This document shows positions 31,740 to 46,930 of a DNA stretch of 64,000 bases, one piece after another. The notes under the pieces were generated by a model. The model worked only from the letters and a program-made list of their open reading frames with translations, did not search any database and had not been told where the DNA came from. The stretch lies in assembly GCF_024713975.1 (NCBI RefSeq), contig NC_091098.1, forward strand, positions 20,330,816 through 20,394,815, read 5' to 3'. A program made the translations under genes and the position numbers. Source of the DNA: Paralichthys olivaceus. Its lineage: Eukaryota; Chordata; Actinopteri; Pleuronectiformes; Paralichthyidae. How positions within the stretch are numbered: position 1 is the stretch's first letter; every line of letters begins with the position of its first letter.

Positions 31740-32225
31740 GACTGGTTGTTAAAATAATAACAATAAGAGTGATATGTACAGATGTAATGATGTTAATGAT
31801 AGCAGCACCAGTCATAGTAGTAATAACAATAATGGTCATATTATTAATATGTATTATCATTATTATTATTATCACTACTAATAATAATTGTAGTAATACT
31901 AAAAGTGATTCTCATATATGTTATGATGTTATTAATGATAGCAGTACCAGTTAATATTAGTAGTAGAAGTTGTAATAATAATGATAATAAATGGTATTAT
32001 TATATATTATTATTAAATTATTACTAATAATAATGATAGTGATCATAATAAATGTTACTATAGTGATAATAGTGATTCTTATAGATGTAATGATGTTATT
32101 AATGATAGCAGCACCAGTCAGCAGCAGCAGTAGTAATAGTAATAATAATGATAAAAATACATATTAATCACCAGTTAACATTAGTAGTAGTAGTAGTAGT
32201 AGTAGTAGAAGAAATGACAATAAGT
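31740..32225. repeat. AT-rich trinucleotide-derived tandem repeat
   Basis: Dominated by ATT/AAT/AGT trinucleotides. Within it a longer unit recurs: 'gatagcagcaccagt' or a near copy begins at 31798, 31937 and 32104, and a partial version is near 32168. The 35-bp approach 'gtgattct.atagatgt.atgatgttattaatgat' is also shared between 31906 and 32069. This indicates duplication of units of about 140-170 bp inside a microsatellite. Not coding. Confidence 0.8.
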
Positions 32226-33298
32226 ATAATGTCTTTCATATTATGAAATGTTAATGCTCTCTTCAGGCTCTAGCAATAGTCTCTCTACTGCAGAAACTCC
32301 ACCAGAGGGCATTCTTGAAAATGAAAATCTGTGCCTTTACACCATCTATGGGTGAAAAGAGTTTGTGCTGCACAGTGGGCATGAGGGTTCATACAATTAC
32401 CTCTCATATTTGAACCACTCCTGTGAAGCTGTGGGAGAGGGGCATTCATTTATTTCCACTAGTTCCGCCTCAGTTAATGCCCATTCTGCCTTGTAGCCCC
32501 AATTTTCCATTAAGAACCTGTTTCTCTTTTTTTGGGCCTCGAGCTCATTCATTATTTGGCTTTCCAAAATATGTCATAGGTACTTCAATCTAAATCCACA
32601 TAAAGCTGAACGTGCTCGCAGCTGTACTTTGCAGCAAAGTGCCCGCTGCGCCCTCAGCACTGCAGTGAATGTCAGTAATAAACACTGTGTGGAAGAGCTT
32701 CGGATAGCCTCCTCCACTGTTTCTAATAGATACCCTCTTATCTCCTGAAAGCAGATGGATTTCCTTCATGTCAAATGCGCCATAACTGTGCAGTGTTATT
32801 GGTGCATTCCTCAGACTGACGCGGTTCTCTATCGACCGTGTGATTATTCTGAGTCAGTCACAAAGACGGGGAAACCTGGAGGTCAGGAGGACTTTGGAAA
32901 TGCTCTTAAGCTCAAAAGAACAGTGAATACATAATGAGATGTTAAGGATGATTGGCAGCACGAGTGGTAACATCCTAGCTGGCCTGACTCTAAAAGGTTT
33001 GTATTCTTCTCTTTTTTAAACAGTGAGGTGTTTTTGACTTTCACTTTCAGTCACATTCTCTTTATTACAACCTCTTTCATTAAGGTTACATTCTGAAAAA
33101 TGTTGACTGCATAGTTTCAATCTTATTATAAAACAGAGCTTTGTGCGCAGGGGTTGATTTTAAAGGACAATATAACTGCTTGTCGTCTGCTGCACTGTAA
33201 GAATTCTCTGAAGCTTCCCCACTGTTTAGTTATAATTTGTCGTTATAATGCAAACTGAGACCATCACATAGGGAATAACCTCTTCCTGATCCTGCAGG
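32226..33298. other. Spacer between the trinucleotide repeat and gp9-like gene
   Basis: No reading frame of note. It holds one CTCF-like motif at 32299-32312. The sequence just before the gp9-like ATG, 'cctgatcctgcag', looks like a splice acceptor, so an untranslated first exon of that gene may lie here. Confidence 0.6.
32299..32312 (+). promoter_or_regulatory. CTCF-like motif
   Basis: CCACCAGAGGGCAT matches CCASYAGRKGGCRS at 13 of 14 positions. It lies between iqsec1 and the gp9-like gene. Confidence 0.4.
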
Positions 33299-34045
33299 AT
33301 GCCCCCTGGTTTAATCTTAGGGGCCTTCCTCCTCTTGGCCACATCGAGTGCACATGCTATTTGTCGACCGTGCCTATATTCAGTCCTCCAGTCTGCTGGT
33401 CTGCAAGTGAACTGCAGCTCTTCACGCCTCGTGGAGCTGCCTCCTCTGCCCTCACACACCACAGAGCTCCATGTGCAGGACAATCGGCTCACCTCGGTGT
33501 CTCCGGGCCTGTTTGACAGACTGGTTGGTCTGAAAAAGGTCTCACTGTCCGGGAACCCCTTCCACTGTGACTGCAGGATCCAATACCTGAGGAACTGGCT
33601 GCTGAAGAACAGAGCTGTCGTATCGAAGGAGCCCACTTGTGCCAGTCCGAGCTCTGTGGCTCAGAAGGCCATCACCGACCTTACAGATGACTACTTCTCC
33701 TCCTGCGGCCTGCCGAGCTGCACCAGTGGGACTTACAACGCAGCGATGGGAGCGATGCTGTGCTGCGTCATTGCTCTGCTTCTGTGGAGCTTGAAACTGG
33801 CCAAATCGTCTACCTTCACTCTGTACATAATCAACAGACACGTGGGACTCGAGGCCGACTCTCTACGCTCACTGAAGCCCAAACACAGAAGGCGGTTGCA
33901 CACTGCACTGTCAGGAGTCAGTGCGGACTTGAATTCTTTCAGTTGCACACAGGAACTAGAAGGGCCTCATGTCAGCATGGAGTTACTGCCACAAGTTCTG
34001 GATGCGTTGCACAAGAAGCACAAAATAAAGATAAAGGCAACCTGA
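33299..34045 (+). CDS. gp9: Platelet glycoprotein IX-like leucine-rich membrane protein
   Basis: A subunit of the GPIb-IX-V receptor for von Willebrand factor on platelets or fish thrombocytes (family knowledge). The 248-aa frame has a signal peptide (about 1-20), an LRR N-cap (C22, C25, C39), one leucine-rich repeat (about 55-80), an LRR C-cap (NPFHCDC, C114, C136), a membrane span (about 148-168, GAMLCCVIALLLWSLKLA) and an 80-residue basic cytoplasmic tail. The C-cap CASPSSVAQKAITDLT resembles human GP9. Human GP9 is 177 aa with almost no tail, so the tail here is long. C141 (GLPSC) recalls the GP1BB cysteine that bonds to GPIb-alpha, so GP1BB is the alternative. Linkage to cnbp, as at human 3q21, favours gp9. 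An acceptor-like ctgcag directly precedes the ATG, suggesting an untranslated upstream exon. Confidence 0.85.
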   Translation: MPPGLILGAFLLLATSSAHAICRPCLYSVLQSAGLQVNCSSSRLVELPPLPSHTTELHVQDNRLTSVSPGLFDRLVGLKKVSLSGNPFHCDCRIQYLRNWLLKNRAVVSKEPTCASPSSVAQKAITDLTDDYFSSCGLPSCTSGTYNAAMGAMLCCVIALLLWSLKLAKSSTFTLYIINRHVGLEADSLRSLKPKHRRRLHTALSGVSADLNSFSCTQELEGPHVSMELLPQVLDALHKKHKIKIKAT

Positions 34046-35159
34046 GCAACCTCTGTCTCCTCCAGGAAATACGTATATTTAAAAAACACTACAAGTGATA
34101 ACTAGAGGTGAGGCCAGTAACAAGGCAGCACAATGGATTTATTTCATTTATTTTTATTTTTTGCAGTAAACTTGTTTTGCTGCTTAACCTTACAGTGTAA
34201 CCTGGGAAATTGTATTCTTAGTATTTTACTAATTTAGACATGAAATGCACCACATCAATGTATCATCAATTTTATCTATGAACTATTCTGGCTTCTTATT
34301 GTGTAGGAAATGAATGAGACCTAACTGGAAATGCATTAGTCTTCACTCTACACACTCAACTGTGACCTTTGTTAAGACAGAGCATTTTTGCCAAGTTACA
34401 TAGAGACCTTGTATATTCTTACATTTTCTTAAGTTAAGGTATTTACAATGAGTGAATTGTAAGTTATGTGAGACAGTAAAAGGTTTTGATCGGCGTTGTA
34501 TTTGTATACTTCTGGAATAAATTCTTCTACATGATAATAAACGGGTCATGGCAGGAAGATATGGACACACCTAACAAAGATGAACGTCTCTGATCTGTGC
34601 AAATACTGGTAATGCAGTCAGACAGTACTCTTAGAGGACAATATTGCACATCAAACAGTTGTAATTACAGTACAAGTATTACTGTTATATTCATGCATAG
34701 ATTTCCCAGGATAAATGACTTAGAATGAAATGATTAAAAAAGTCAAGAGAGTAAAGGTCAAATGTTAAAATCTCAATGTGCTTCTTAAAAACACTTGTAA
34801 TAAATATAGGATGTTTTCAGGATTTGTAACAATCTAAAACATTACTATCATCTAAAAAAATACTTAGTAGGGTAAAATAAGGCAGTTCTTAAACCTTTCA
34901 TTGATGGAAATCAGGTATTTTTAAAGACTTTCACAAAAACAATGTAAAGGGGCAGTTAACAGATTCATGATTGATTTTCTCTAGTTTGTCTCAATGTTGA
35001 AAGTTTAGAGGACGAGCCGTGTTTTGTCAATAGCCTGTCAGGTGATAAAACAATGTCCACAGTGTTAGGTTCCTATGGGTTTATGCATTAAATGGTAAAA
35101 TACTCAGTTTAATGCTCCACGCCTTTGCCGTGGAAACGTAAAGCATCTTAGCTCCAACT
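34046..35159. other. Convergent 3' ends of gp9-like (+) and hdhd5 (-)
   Basis: Holds the gp9-like 3' UTR with an AATAAA at 34516-34521. The right part is presumably the hdhd5 3' UTR on the minus strand. No reading frame or repeat of note. Confidence 0.6.
34516..34521 (+). promoter_or_regulatory. Polyadenylation signal, gp9-like
   Basis: AATAAA 471 nt after the gp9-like stop codon. Confidence 0.55.
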
Positions 35160-38224
<3,065 letters not shown>

Positions 38225-38835
38225 CTCCCTATATTTAGCACCGGGTTCAAGAGGATTTAAAGGAAAAAGAAAAGGAACAAAAAAGAAAACAGAAAAGGGA
38301 CCTGGACCTGCGCGCAGAGCATGAGCCGGCTCGCTCCGGCCGCTCGCCTCGGTTTTTTTTTCTCTCCCCCCTCCCCGATGTTTTCTCTCCTATAAATCGA
38401 CTGGGCGACACCCGATGACGACACGTGAGGAGGAGGAGGGTCTCTTGCTGCATCTCTGCCGGAGGAAGGATCCGCATCTGGTCTCAGTGAAACCCCGCTG
38501 CCATTTTAGAGTCCGACGAGGTGGAGCTTCCCGATCCGTGCGCGCAGACACCGCGGCGGAGCAGAGCGCAGCGCTGCGTAAAAAACACGAGCTCATTGAT
38601 CTCCAACATATCTCGATCGATGTCTTTGTGGGCGCACAGTGGTTTATTATCTGCTGCACGAGGCACAACGCAGGACTCAGACGGAGCCCCACGCATACTT
38701 CTCCATTTTGCTCGCCGGCTCTATCTTTAGGGTCCTGAACCGGTTTGGTCTGCCCGTGGCGTGGATGCGCGTCGGCTAAATTTGCTGCAGGAAACCAGAA
38801 GGAATTTGAAGTGGAAATTTGACACTCGGTCAAGA
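38225..38835 (-). promoter_or_regulatory. hdhd5 promoter and CpG-rich region
   Basis: GC- and CpG-rich sequence directly upstream of the hdhd5 ATG, unlike the AT-rich flanks. Long frames are open on both strands (38415-38738 on +, 38390-38833 on -), which is expected in stop-poor CpG islands and is not evidence of genes. A homopolymer of about 15 C marks the far edge at about 38840-38854. Confidence 0.6.
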
Positions 38836-38863
38836 CACAACCCCCCCCCCCCCATTTTAAGTT

Positions 38864-39118
38864 TTACTCAGAAAGCCCTCCTTTATTTAGCAGCCTGCAT
38901 AGAGGGGTGGGGGTTTCTTCTGCCTGATTTGTAATGGATGTATTTCTGCAGACGTCTTGGCGCAGAACAAATGAGGCACTATTATCCACTTCATACACTG
39001 TTGACCTGCAGATCAGATTATCTTCCACCTGGGCTTCTTTGATGATGCTGGTGACTTCTTCAGGAGTTGTTCCAAGTGTATGTAGGAATCTGGAAATGCT
39101 TGTTTCTTGATGTTTCAC
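38864..39118 (-). CDS. Unassigned 84-codon open frame
   Basis: Begins at GTG (39118) in frame after an upstream TGA and reads KHQETSISRFLHTLGTTPEE... to TAA. The composition is protein-like: mixed charge, a helix-like TPEEVTSIIKEAQVED segment and few rare codons. I recognise no family. It lies 1.2 kb downstream of the cnbp stop on the same strand and next to a SINE-like fragment (39200-39283), so it could be a degraded gene or transposon end, or chance. Confidence 0.2.
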   Translation of the reverse strand: MKHQETSISRFLHTLGTTPEEVTSIIKEAQVEDNLICRSTVYEVDNSASFVLRQDVCRNTSITNQAEETPTPLCRLLNKGGLSE

Positions 39119-40297
39119 CTCACACCCAAAAACCCATCAGTTCCGAAGAAGTTCCATACGAAGCACAACTACAAGATTCTATTAGATGCACATTGAGTCT
39201 TTCTAGGTGTTTCTTTTAAGTGCATTGAGATAATGTCTATGATTTGGTTCTACACAAATAAAACTGAATTTAATCTTCACAGATTTGTTAGAATTATTTC
39301 ACATAAAGAGTTTTACTGTTATCTCAGATTTGGCTTCTTTTAAAGCAATTGCTTGAGAGCAAAAATCTTTAAAAGATTAGCATAAAAACAATCTTCAAAA
39401 CTTGCATTACACCCAAAATCAAACAAAGGGTCCTCCCCGTGCTCCTCCAACTTTATTGATAGTTTAAAATTTCTAACATTTCTATTTTCTAGGACTTCAG
39501 TTGCACTTTCCTTCCGACTTAAAAACTGAGTACAAGCAAATGGTATTTATACAGTAGTCTAAGTGATATTGTACAAAAATAACATTTTGATTTCTGTGAA
39601 AAGATTTTTCATTCCCAAATAACTCCTGATTCTGCTGTTCTGACAACTGTTGATGTTAAATTTTGCCAAGGTAAAAAAAAAATTCCAAAGCCATTTTTAA
39701 AAGGAAAAGTCTACCTTGGACTGGTACATGATATTTAAATTGTAAACAGATTTCTATAAAAGAACTCGTTTCTTTTAACACCTCGAAAATTTTATATCTT
39801 AGCAATATAACATGTTGTTTGTTATCACCCTCTTTGCTGCTTGTTGGGCAGAAATGCGTCGGGTTTTGAAATGTTCCAACCCATACTCTCTTGGCCAACT
39901 CATATCCCACTAAAACAAACCAAAATAACCATACATGGAAGTTCGGTTTCTATTTACTCCCTTCTGCTGTCTCATTTTACTGAGACTCACTTCCACAAGC
40001 TCAGAGGTCCTATAGATGCCCATGTGTGTAGTCCCATTTTATTCATCTCTGATCACCAGTGGCTTGGAAAGGGGGGTTCTTTTACAAAGCATTATACATA
40101 ACACCGCTACCAAACTAAAACATTTTTGTATTGAATGCAGAAAGATATTTTTTCACCCCTTTCATTGTATATGTCGAGAGGCTCACTGGCCTGGAACTAG
40201 CCTCTGTTAGCCAACATTTGGCCAGTGAAGAGGATTCAGAGAAAATAATACAACCAACCATCAATCTGAAAAAAGGAGGGGCAACAGAGGGCACTGA
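39119..40297 (-). other. cnbp: cnbp 3' untranslated region and flank
   Basis: On the minus strand an AATAAA lies at 39452-39457, about 840 nt after the cnbp stop, a plausible 3' UTR length. Beyond it lies the SINE-like fragment. Short frames here are not supported. Confidence 0.5.
39200..39283 (-). mobile_element. Teleost SINE-like repeat fragment, inverted
   Basis: The reverse strand reads 'ttcagttttatttgtgtaga', 'accaaatcatagacattatc' and 'tcaatgcactt', the same head as the copy at 31467. Only the head is present. Confidence 0.55.
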
Positions 40298-41921
<1,624 letters not shown>

Positions 41922-41924
41922 TAC

Positions 41925-43745
41925 CTTAAAACAAAAGCATAATGCACATCAGTCAACAAAATACAGCTTAAAATGTGAACAAGCATTATGCATCAAAAGT
42001 AAAAATGAAGACAATTCTTTTAGATGAAATATGTGGGAAACAGCTATTTCCATTTCCTGAAATGTTTTGTCGACTAAATCGAACTTTGACCCCCAGAAAG
42101 TCACACGGTGCATGTATGAGCATTCCTAAAGACATCAAGTGCTATCAATCATACATGTCACAAAACAATTACTGAGGGATACTTGTTTACAGTGTTTTCA
42201 TATTCAACAGTTTGGTTCAAATAAACACTACTAAGTCGTCTCTCCTGATGTATGCACTTATTACACTAATTGTGACAGTTGGGGTAAAACCCTGTTGACC
42301 ACTAACCCTACATTTTAAGAGATTCAGCTGTTTCCCACTGAGACACTAGTAGAGGAACAGCTGGTGTGCTGATGATTTGGGGTTTTTGCTGAGCAGCTGA
42401 GGGTGGCATTGATACTTTGCCATCAAGAACAGCCACAATCACGTTGAATTTAAAATAACCCTGCATGTGCTGGGCTGTCAAAATGTGTCTGGTGAAATGA
42501 TTGGGACTGTTTTCATGTTTGGGTAAAACTACAGCAGACGACAGATCTGCAGTGGAAGGGACAGTCTATCAAAATGATCTAAACTACAATCACAGGGGGA
42601 TATTTGAACTGTGGGGTCTATTAAAATTGGCATTGGGACTACATCTAGCTACTGATCTAACTTACACGATTTCCTCAATGGAATCATGCTGTGATCGCCA
42701 TAGGCCGAACTTCTGTTTGCTGACGGTGCTAAAGACATTAAGTCAGGAAGAATGTGAGTTAATGAATAATCACAGTTCTTGTAATGAGTGCCTAAATGGT
42801 GACGTAGGATGACAACACGAGGCAGCTGCGCTTCAATTATCTTCGCGTTAAGATAGTCAGGGATAACTTGTTGCTTCTTTCTACAGTCACCCTAACGCCC
42901 GATGGGCCTCGGTTCACTTCTTACATAACATTTCTCCAGCTAGTTATTGAATTATTTATCCTCTTGCCTCATGAAAGCTTTTTTCCCACGTGTCTCTCTG
43001 GTACAGGTCAGGTCAGGTCACCCCTTCCATAACTCGGTCAGTTATAATGCTACACGTTGTTTCTGCTACAGAAATGGCCATGGGTGCATGTCGGGGATGG
43101 TATGCTAACTCAGAGAGCAAACTCCAGAGGGCAGCCACCTCTCGCCGTGTTTACTGAACATCTGCTAAAACACGAACTCGAAATCCTAAATATGACCAAT
43201 GTGATAAGTGAACCTGGGGTAAAAATTCGGACCTAATTCGGTGCTTGCAGAACAGAATCAAGTGCCAGAGGTTGGTGCTACGCTAGCGTCGGCCTTGTCA
43301 CGTTGATCTCCCTGCGTACTCGCGAGACACTCGCGCTACTAGCTAGCGCATGCTAGCATACCACCGAGCGATCACGACCAAGAAGCACGGTTCAGTCGAC
43401 GATCGCTCATGTTCCCACGGTAAGAAGGATTGGATATTAAACGTAAGGCGACGAAGATTTACCGTAGAGGGTTTCTGGCGGCTATTTGAGCGAATATGGC
43501 TTAAAAACAAAATTTCCCGCGCAGTGCGCACACGCCAAAGTCGTGGTGACGAGCTAACGTTAGCAGGCCGGACACACAGCCCGATGCTCCGCTACAGAAA
43601 ACCACACGAGCGCGTCTCCACAAAAGAAACACGAGCACACGCCACATTTTACACTTCAGTCAATTTGAACACATTAAAGTTAGAATGTTAACGGAAGTAA
43701 AATATCTACTGACCTCATCCATTGTAGGGTTCTTTTAATTCTTAC
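41925..43745 (-). other. cnbp: cnbp intron 1
   Basis: A 1.8-kb intron between the untranslated exon and the first coding exon, the position where human CNBP carries the CCTG repeat expanded in myotonic dystrophy type 2. No CCTG, TCTG or long GT tract is seen here; only three copies of a 5-bp AGGTC unit occur at 43005-43020. The distal part (about 43200-43745) is CpG-rich and probably promoter-proximal. Confidence 0.8.
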
Positions 43746-43860
43746 CTTGCTGGCTTCCGAGCTGTGTCAGTGTTTACGCCTCCTTCTTTGCGCTACATGC
43801 GGTGTGTGAGCAGGAGTTCCTGAATTGTCATTCAGTGAAAACCCGCACGCTCATTGGTCA
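43746..43860 (-). promoter_or_regulatory. cnbp: cnbp first (untranslated) exon and start region
   Basis: On the minus strand the sequence ends GCCAGCAAG with donor gtaag at 43745. Joined to the exon starting at 41924 it reads GCAAG|GTAATGGAGATGAGC, which places the first ATG three nt after the junction. The transcription start is not fixed. Confidence 0.55.
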
Positions 43861-43925
43861 CCTACTCTGCGAGCGGCCAATCACACACGACGATGTCTGG
43901 ACACCGCCTCTGTGAATCAGCCAAT
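43853..43925. promoter_or_regulatory. Three CCAAT boxes upstream of cnbp
   Basis: An inverted CCAAT (ATTGG, 43853-43857) and two direct CCAATs (43877-43881 and 43921-43925) lie 24 and 44 bp apart, just upstream of the inferred cnbp first exon. Clustered CCAAT boxes are typical NF-Y sites in TATA-less housekeeping promoters. Confidence 0.55.
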
Positions 43926-43929
43926 CACC

Positions 43930-45900
43930 ACAGTAGAGTGATCCAGTTTCTAACATCACAAACTAAAAATCACAAACATGGGTTATTTGCTAGGTGTGGT
44001 TTATGTTGTACTAATACTTACATCACAACCAGTAGTACTAATATTACTACTACAATGAAAACACAAACAAGATTATATAATGATAATAATAATTGTTATA
44101 TCAAATATGAAGAAAACTGGATTTGTATTAGAGCCACAACAGAAACACAGTCCAGAAATTATTTTTTTTTCCAGTTTCAACATGAAATTAGATTTTTTTT
44201 CATGGGATCGTTAGTGTTGGCTGGACTCAATTTACTAAAGGGAATTACTTGTATAAAAGAGTAATTTAGCACTTATAGTAGTATAGAAGTACAGATTTTT
44301 GAGAGCAACATAAATCGTGCAGGAAACTCTCAGCTACTCTCTCTTAGTCATTTGAATAAATAGCAGTGACAAAGTCAGGTGTTTGTGGAATCTGAGCAAC
44401 GTCTCAGTTAACACAGCAGTAACAATTTATATAACAATAACAAGTTTTCAACAAAAGAAAGACACATATTGAAACAATATTTTATTTACTTTATCGAGGA
44501 TAGTTTAGGGTCAAACTATTTTTTTTAAACTTCTCACACCCATCGGAATTGACAGTCTGGGCAATTAATAAAAACAGAAAATTACCTGCAAACGTTTAAG
44601 TAAAATTCTCAAAATCTGTAACTGTAAGTATATGATCACAATAATGAAACAGTGGTATGTGTGTGTATTTACATTATCATTTCCCAGATATATTGCTGCA
44701 TAACCCCTGATGGTGGATCCTTCTTATTTATAGAGTCCTGATTGCATCACATTTTGAATACTAAAGAACTGATGGAGACAGCAATAAATCCATGGGTCCT
44801 GGAAGCGTCTCAGCTGACTGGCCTGAGTGCTCTGACAGATCAATAAGTGGGAGAGGAGCAGTCAGCTCAGTTTTAAGGTGGCTTTGGTTATGAAGCTCTG
44901 AAATGGCGATTTCTATTCCCCTGTTGTCCCCATTTTTGCACCTCGCAACAATTAATACAAAGCAGGAAAAGATAATAACAAATGGAGCCAGGCATGAGGA
45001 TGCATCTCGTAATATATCCATGCTGACTGAGGTGCATGTGGGGTGGAGTTCCTTAAAAAAGCCCTGCCCTCATCTTCACAAGAAACAGTATTTGCTATTT
45101 TTCCTATTTGCCAGATGAGAAGTCATATTTGAAAATGCAGTTTACAGGAAAGCAAAGATAATTACACAGATAGACTGAAAGTACAATAAGGATCATAACA
45201 TGGATTTATGAGGAAGATTCCAGCTGAAATTTTCTCCTGCTGCTGCTACATGGAAACAATGTAAGCTGAGGCCATCAGGACACGTTTCCCTGGTTGTTTA
45301 TGAAGCTGTTTTATTCTCAGATGGTGTCAACTCCAGCTTTTTGAAAAGGACCTATGAGCCTTCTGTGATTACAGGGGACCCCAGGGGACCCACACTGGGA
45401 TGATGGTGAACACATGGTGAGTGGTGGAGGTTACAGTTTCACAATGGCAACGTGTCAGGGCCAGTTTGGAAAATCAGAAGCTAGTGTGTGCTAGTGGAAA
45501 CATTAGAATTCCATGCAAACTAAAGGATAATGCCTTTCTATCTGTTTACAGACTTTTAATGCATGTTTTATTTTTTCTTGATTATCTTTCCTCCTTTTAT
45601 GCTGTACCACAAGTTGAATATTTATCGTCTTTTTTGACCAGATGTTTAAGTGAGATAATCCTATATTTGTCCCACAACGCAGAGATTTGCTGTGTAAGAG
45701 CAGCAAAGATGACATCAGTAAAGTTAAAGTAAACATACAATACTTATAAATGCAAGGAAACAAAAAACATAGGAGGAATAGACCTAATACATACAATGTA
45801 AACAGAATACATATATATATACAGTGTGAACAAACTTCATTGATTGCACATTAGCCATGAATTGCACTGTTGACAGGAAATGCATATAATACAATGATAC
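43930..45900. other. Spacer between cnbp and raf1
   Basis: Mostly AT-rich non-coding sequence between the divergent cnbp and raf1 promoters. The only item of interest is the 86-codon frame at 44761-45021. Confidence 0.65.
44761..45021 (-). CDS. Candidate small single-pass membrane protein
   Basis: An 86-codon frame with ATG at 45021, stop at 44761-44763 and an upstream in-frame TGA. Residues 11-26 (LAPFVIIFSCFVLIVA) form a convincing membrane span, with acidic residues before it and Arg/Lys after it. By the positive-inside rule that puts the C-terminus in the cytosol. The rest is Ser/Leu-rich with an acidic-amphipathic stretch. I recognise no family. No polyadenylation signal or promoter is clear (AATAAG occurs shortly after the stop). 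It could be a real small membrane protein or chance. Confidence 0.25.
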   Translation of the reverse strand: MDILRDASSCLAPFVIIFSCFVLIVARCKNGDNRGIEIAISELHNQSHLKTELTAPLPLIDLSEHSGQSAETLPGPMDLLLSPSVL

Positions 45901-46540
45901 AATATACATCTTAATAATCAAATTTGGATTTTTTTATGAGCAAAACCAACATAATTTCCAAAGTGTTGCACTGTTGCCATGTCTCCAGATGATGGTGCAG
46001 TTAATAATGGTAGTGGGCCTATGTTTTTGCTTTTGAAAAGATACTTGCAATACAAACTTACAACAAATGCAAAAGATAGCAGTAGCCTGCAACCTTAAAA
46101 GTGACATGTGGGCTACCTGAATTGACTTTCAATATGATATGTTATGATATTTAAAAAAAATTAACATTTTAAAAATCGAATGTGGTTTTTATATGAGCAA
46201 AAAACCTGATTCCCAAAGCTTCACAGTGTTGCACTGTGGCCATCCAACCAGATGATGGTGCACTTGGAGTTAATAATGGCGTCTTTACTCCAAACCGGTA
46301 ATGGGGCTATTGCTTTTCAAAAGACACTTTTGCACTTTTAACAAAAACAAAATATATTTTTTGCACTGGTTGCTCATTTTATGAGCAAAACCAACATGAT
46401 TTTTTAAAGTGTCGCGCTGTGGCCATGTGTCCAGATGATGCTACAGTTTATAATGGATTACTCCTTTACTCCAAACCGGTAGTTGGCTTTTGTTTTGTTT
46501 TTATGCTTTCAAAAGACTCTTTTGCAATTCAGACCCGGGG
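45901..46540. repeat. Three-unit diverged tandem repeat upstream of raf1
   Basis: Three consecutive blocks share, in order, 'atgagcaaaa' (45936, 46193, 46381), 'gttgcactgt'-type sequence with 'ccagatgatg' (45985, 46248, 46431), 'taataatgg' and a 'cttttgaaaag' or 'ttcaaaagac' tail. Units 2 and 3 also share 'tttactccaaaccggta'. Spacing is about 255 and 185 bp. The array ends about 300 bp before the inferred raf1 first exon. Confidence 0.8.
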
Positions 46541-46639
46541 ACTCAAACCTATTTTTTTTCTCCAACTTGTCTCTGCGAACAACGTAAATGTTGTTTCTGA
46601 ATCGCCACTTGTGGGACTTTTAATTTGAAAGCCTCTCAC

Positions 46640-46930
46640 GGACCTCACTCGTCGTGTCACTTTGAGGGTCAGACGGATTTTTTCCTCTCCACCGCTACAG
46701 GCAGATTAAAACGCGTTTAATATTATTTAAAGCGGCTCGTAAACGACCCCCACCTACGACCTCGACGTCTTTACGCCATCGCCGCATTCACCGGACACAA
46801 GATTATTCAGTGAATTTAACCAACTTCGGCTTTTTCCACTCTTCTCTCAATGCGTTGCAAATATGATGATGTCACCGACGCCACTTTTTCCTGAAGTTAT
46901 GGCGGAGAACAACTTTCCTAACTTCTCATG
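46640..46930 (+). promoter_or_regulatory. raf1: raf1 CpG-rich promoter and probable untranslated first exon
   Basis: Local CpG enrichment begins near 46640. A donor, ACTTCTCATG|GTGAGC, at 46930/46931 is suitable for joining to the coding exon at 49389. Just before it, ATGs at 46863, 46866 and 46869 share one frame that stays open to the donor and hits TGA at the junction. The transcription start itself is inferred. Confidence 0.5.

Noticed and set aside
38390..38833. 147-codon (-) and 107-codon (+) frames in the hdhd5 promoter
   Set aside because: CpG-rich sequence has few stop codons; frames are open on both strands and match nothing.
43005..43020. AGGTC direct repeats as a nuclear-receptor element
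   Set aside because: The three units overlap at 5-bp spacing and do not make a standard AGGTCA direct repeat.
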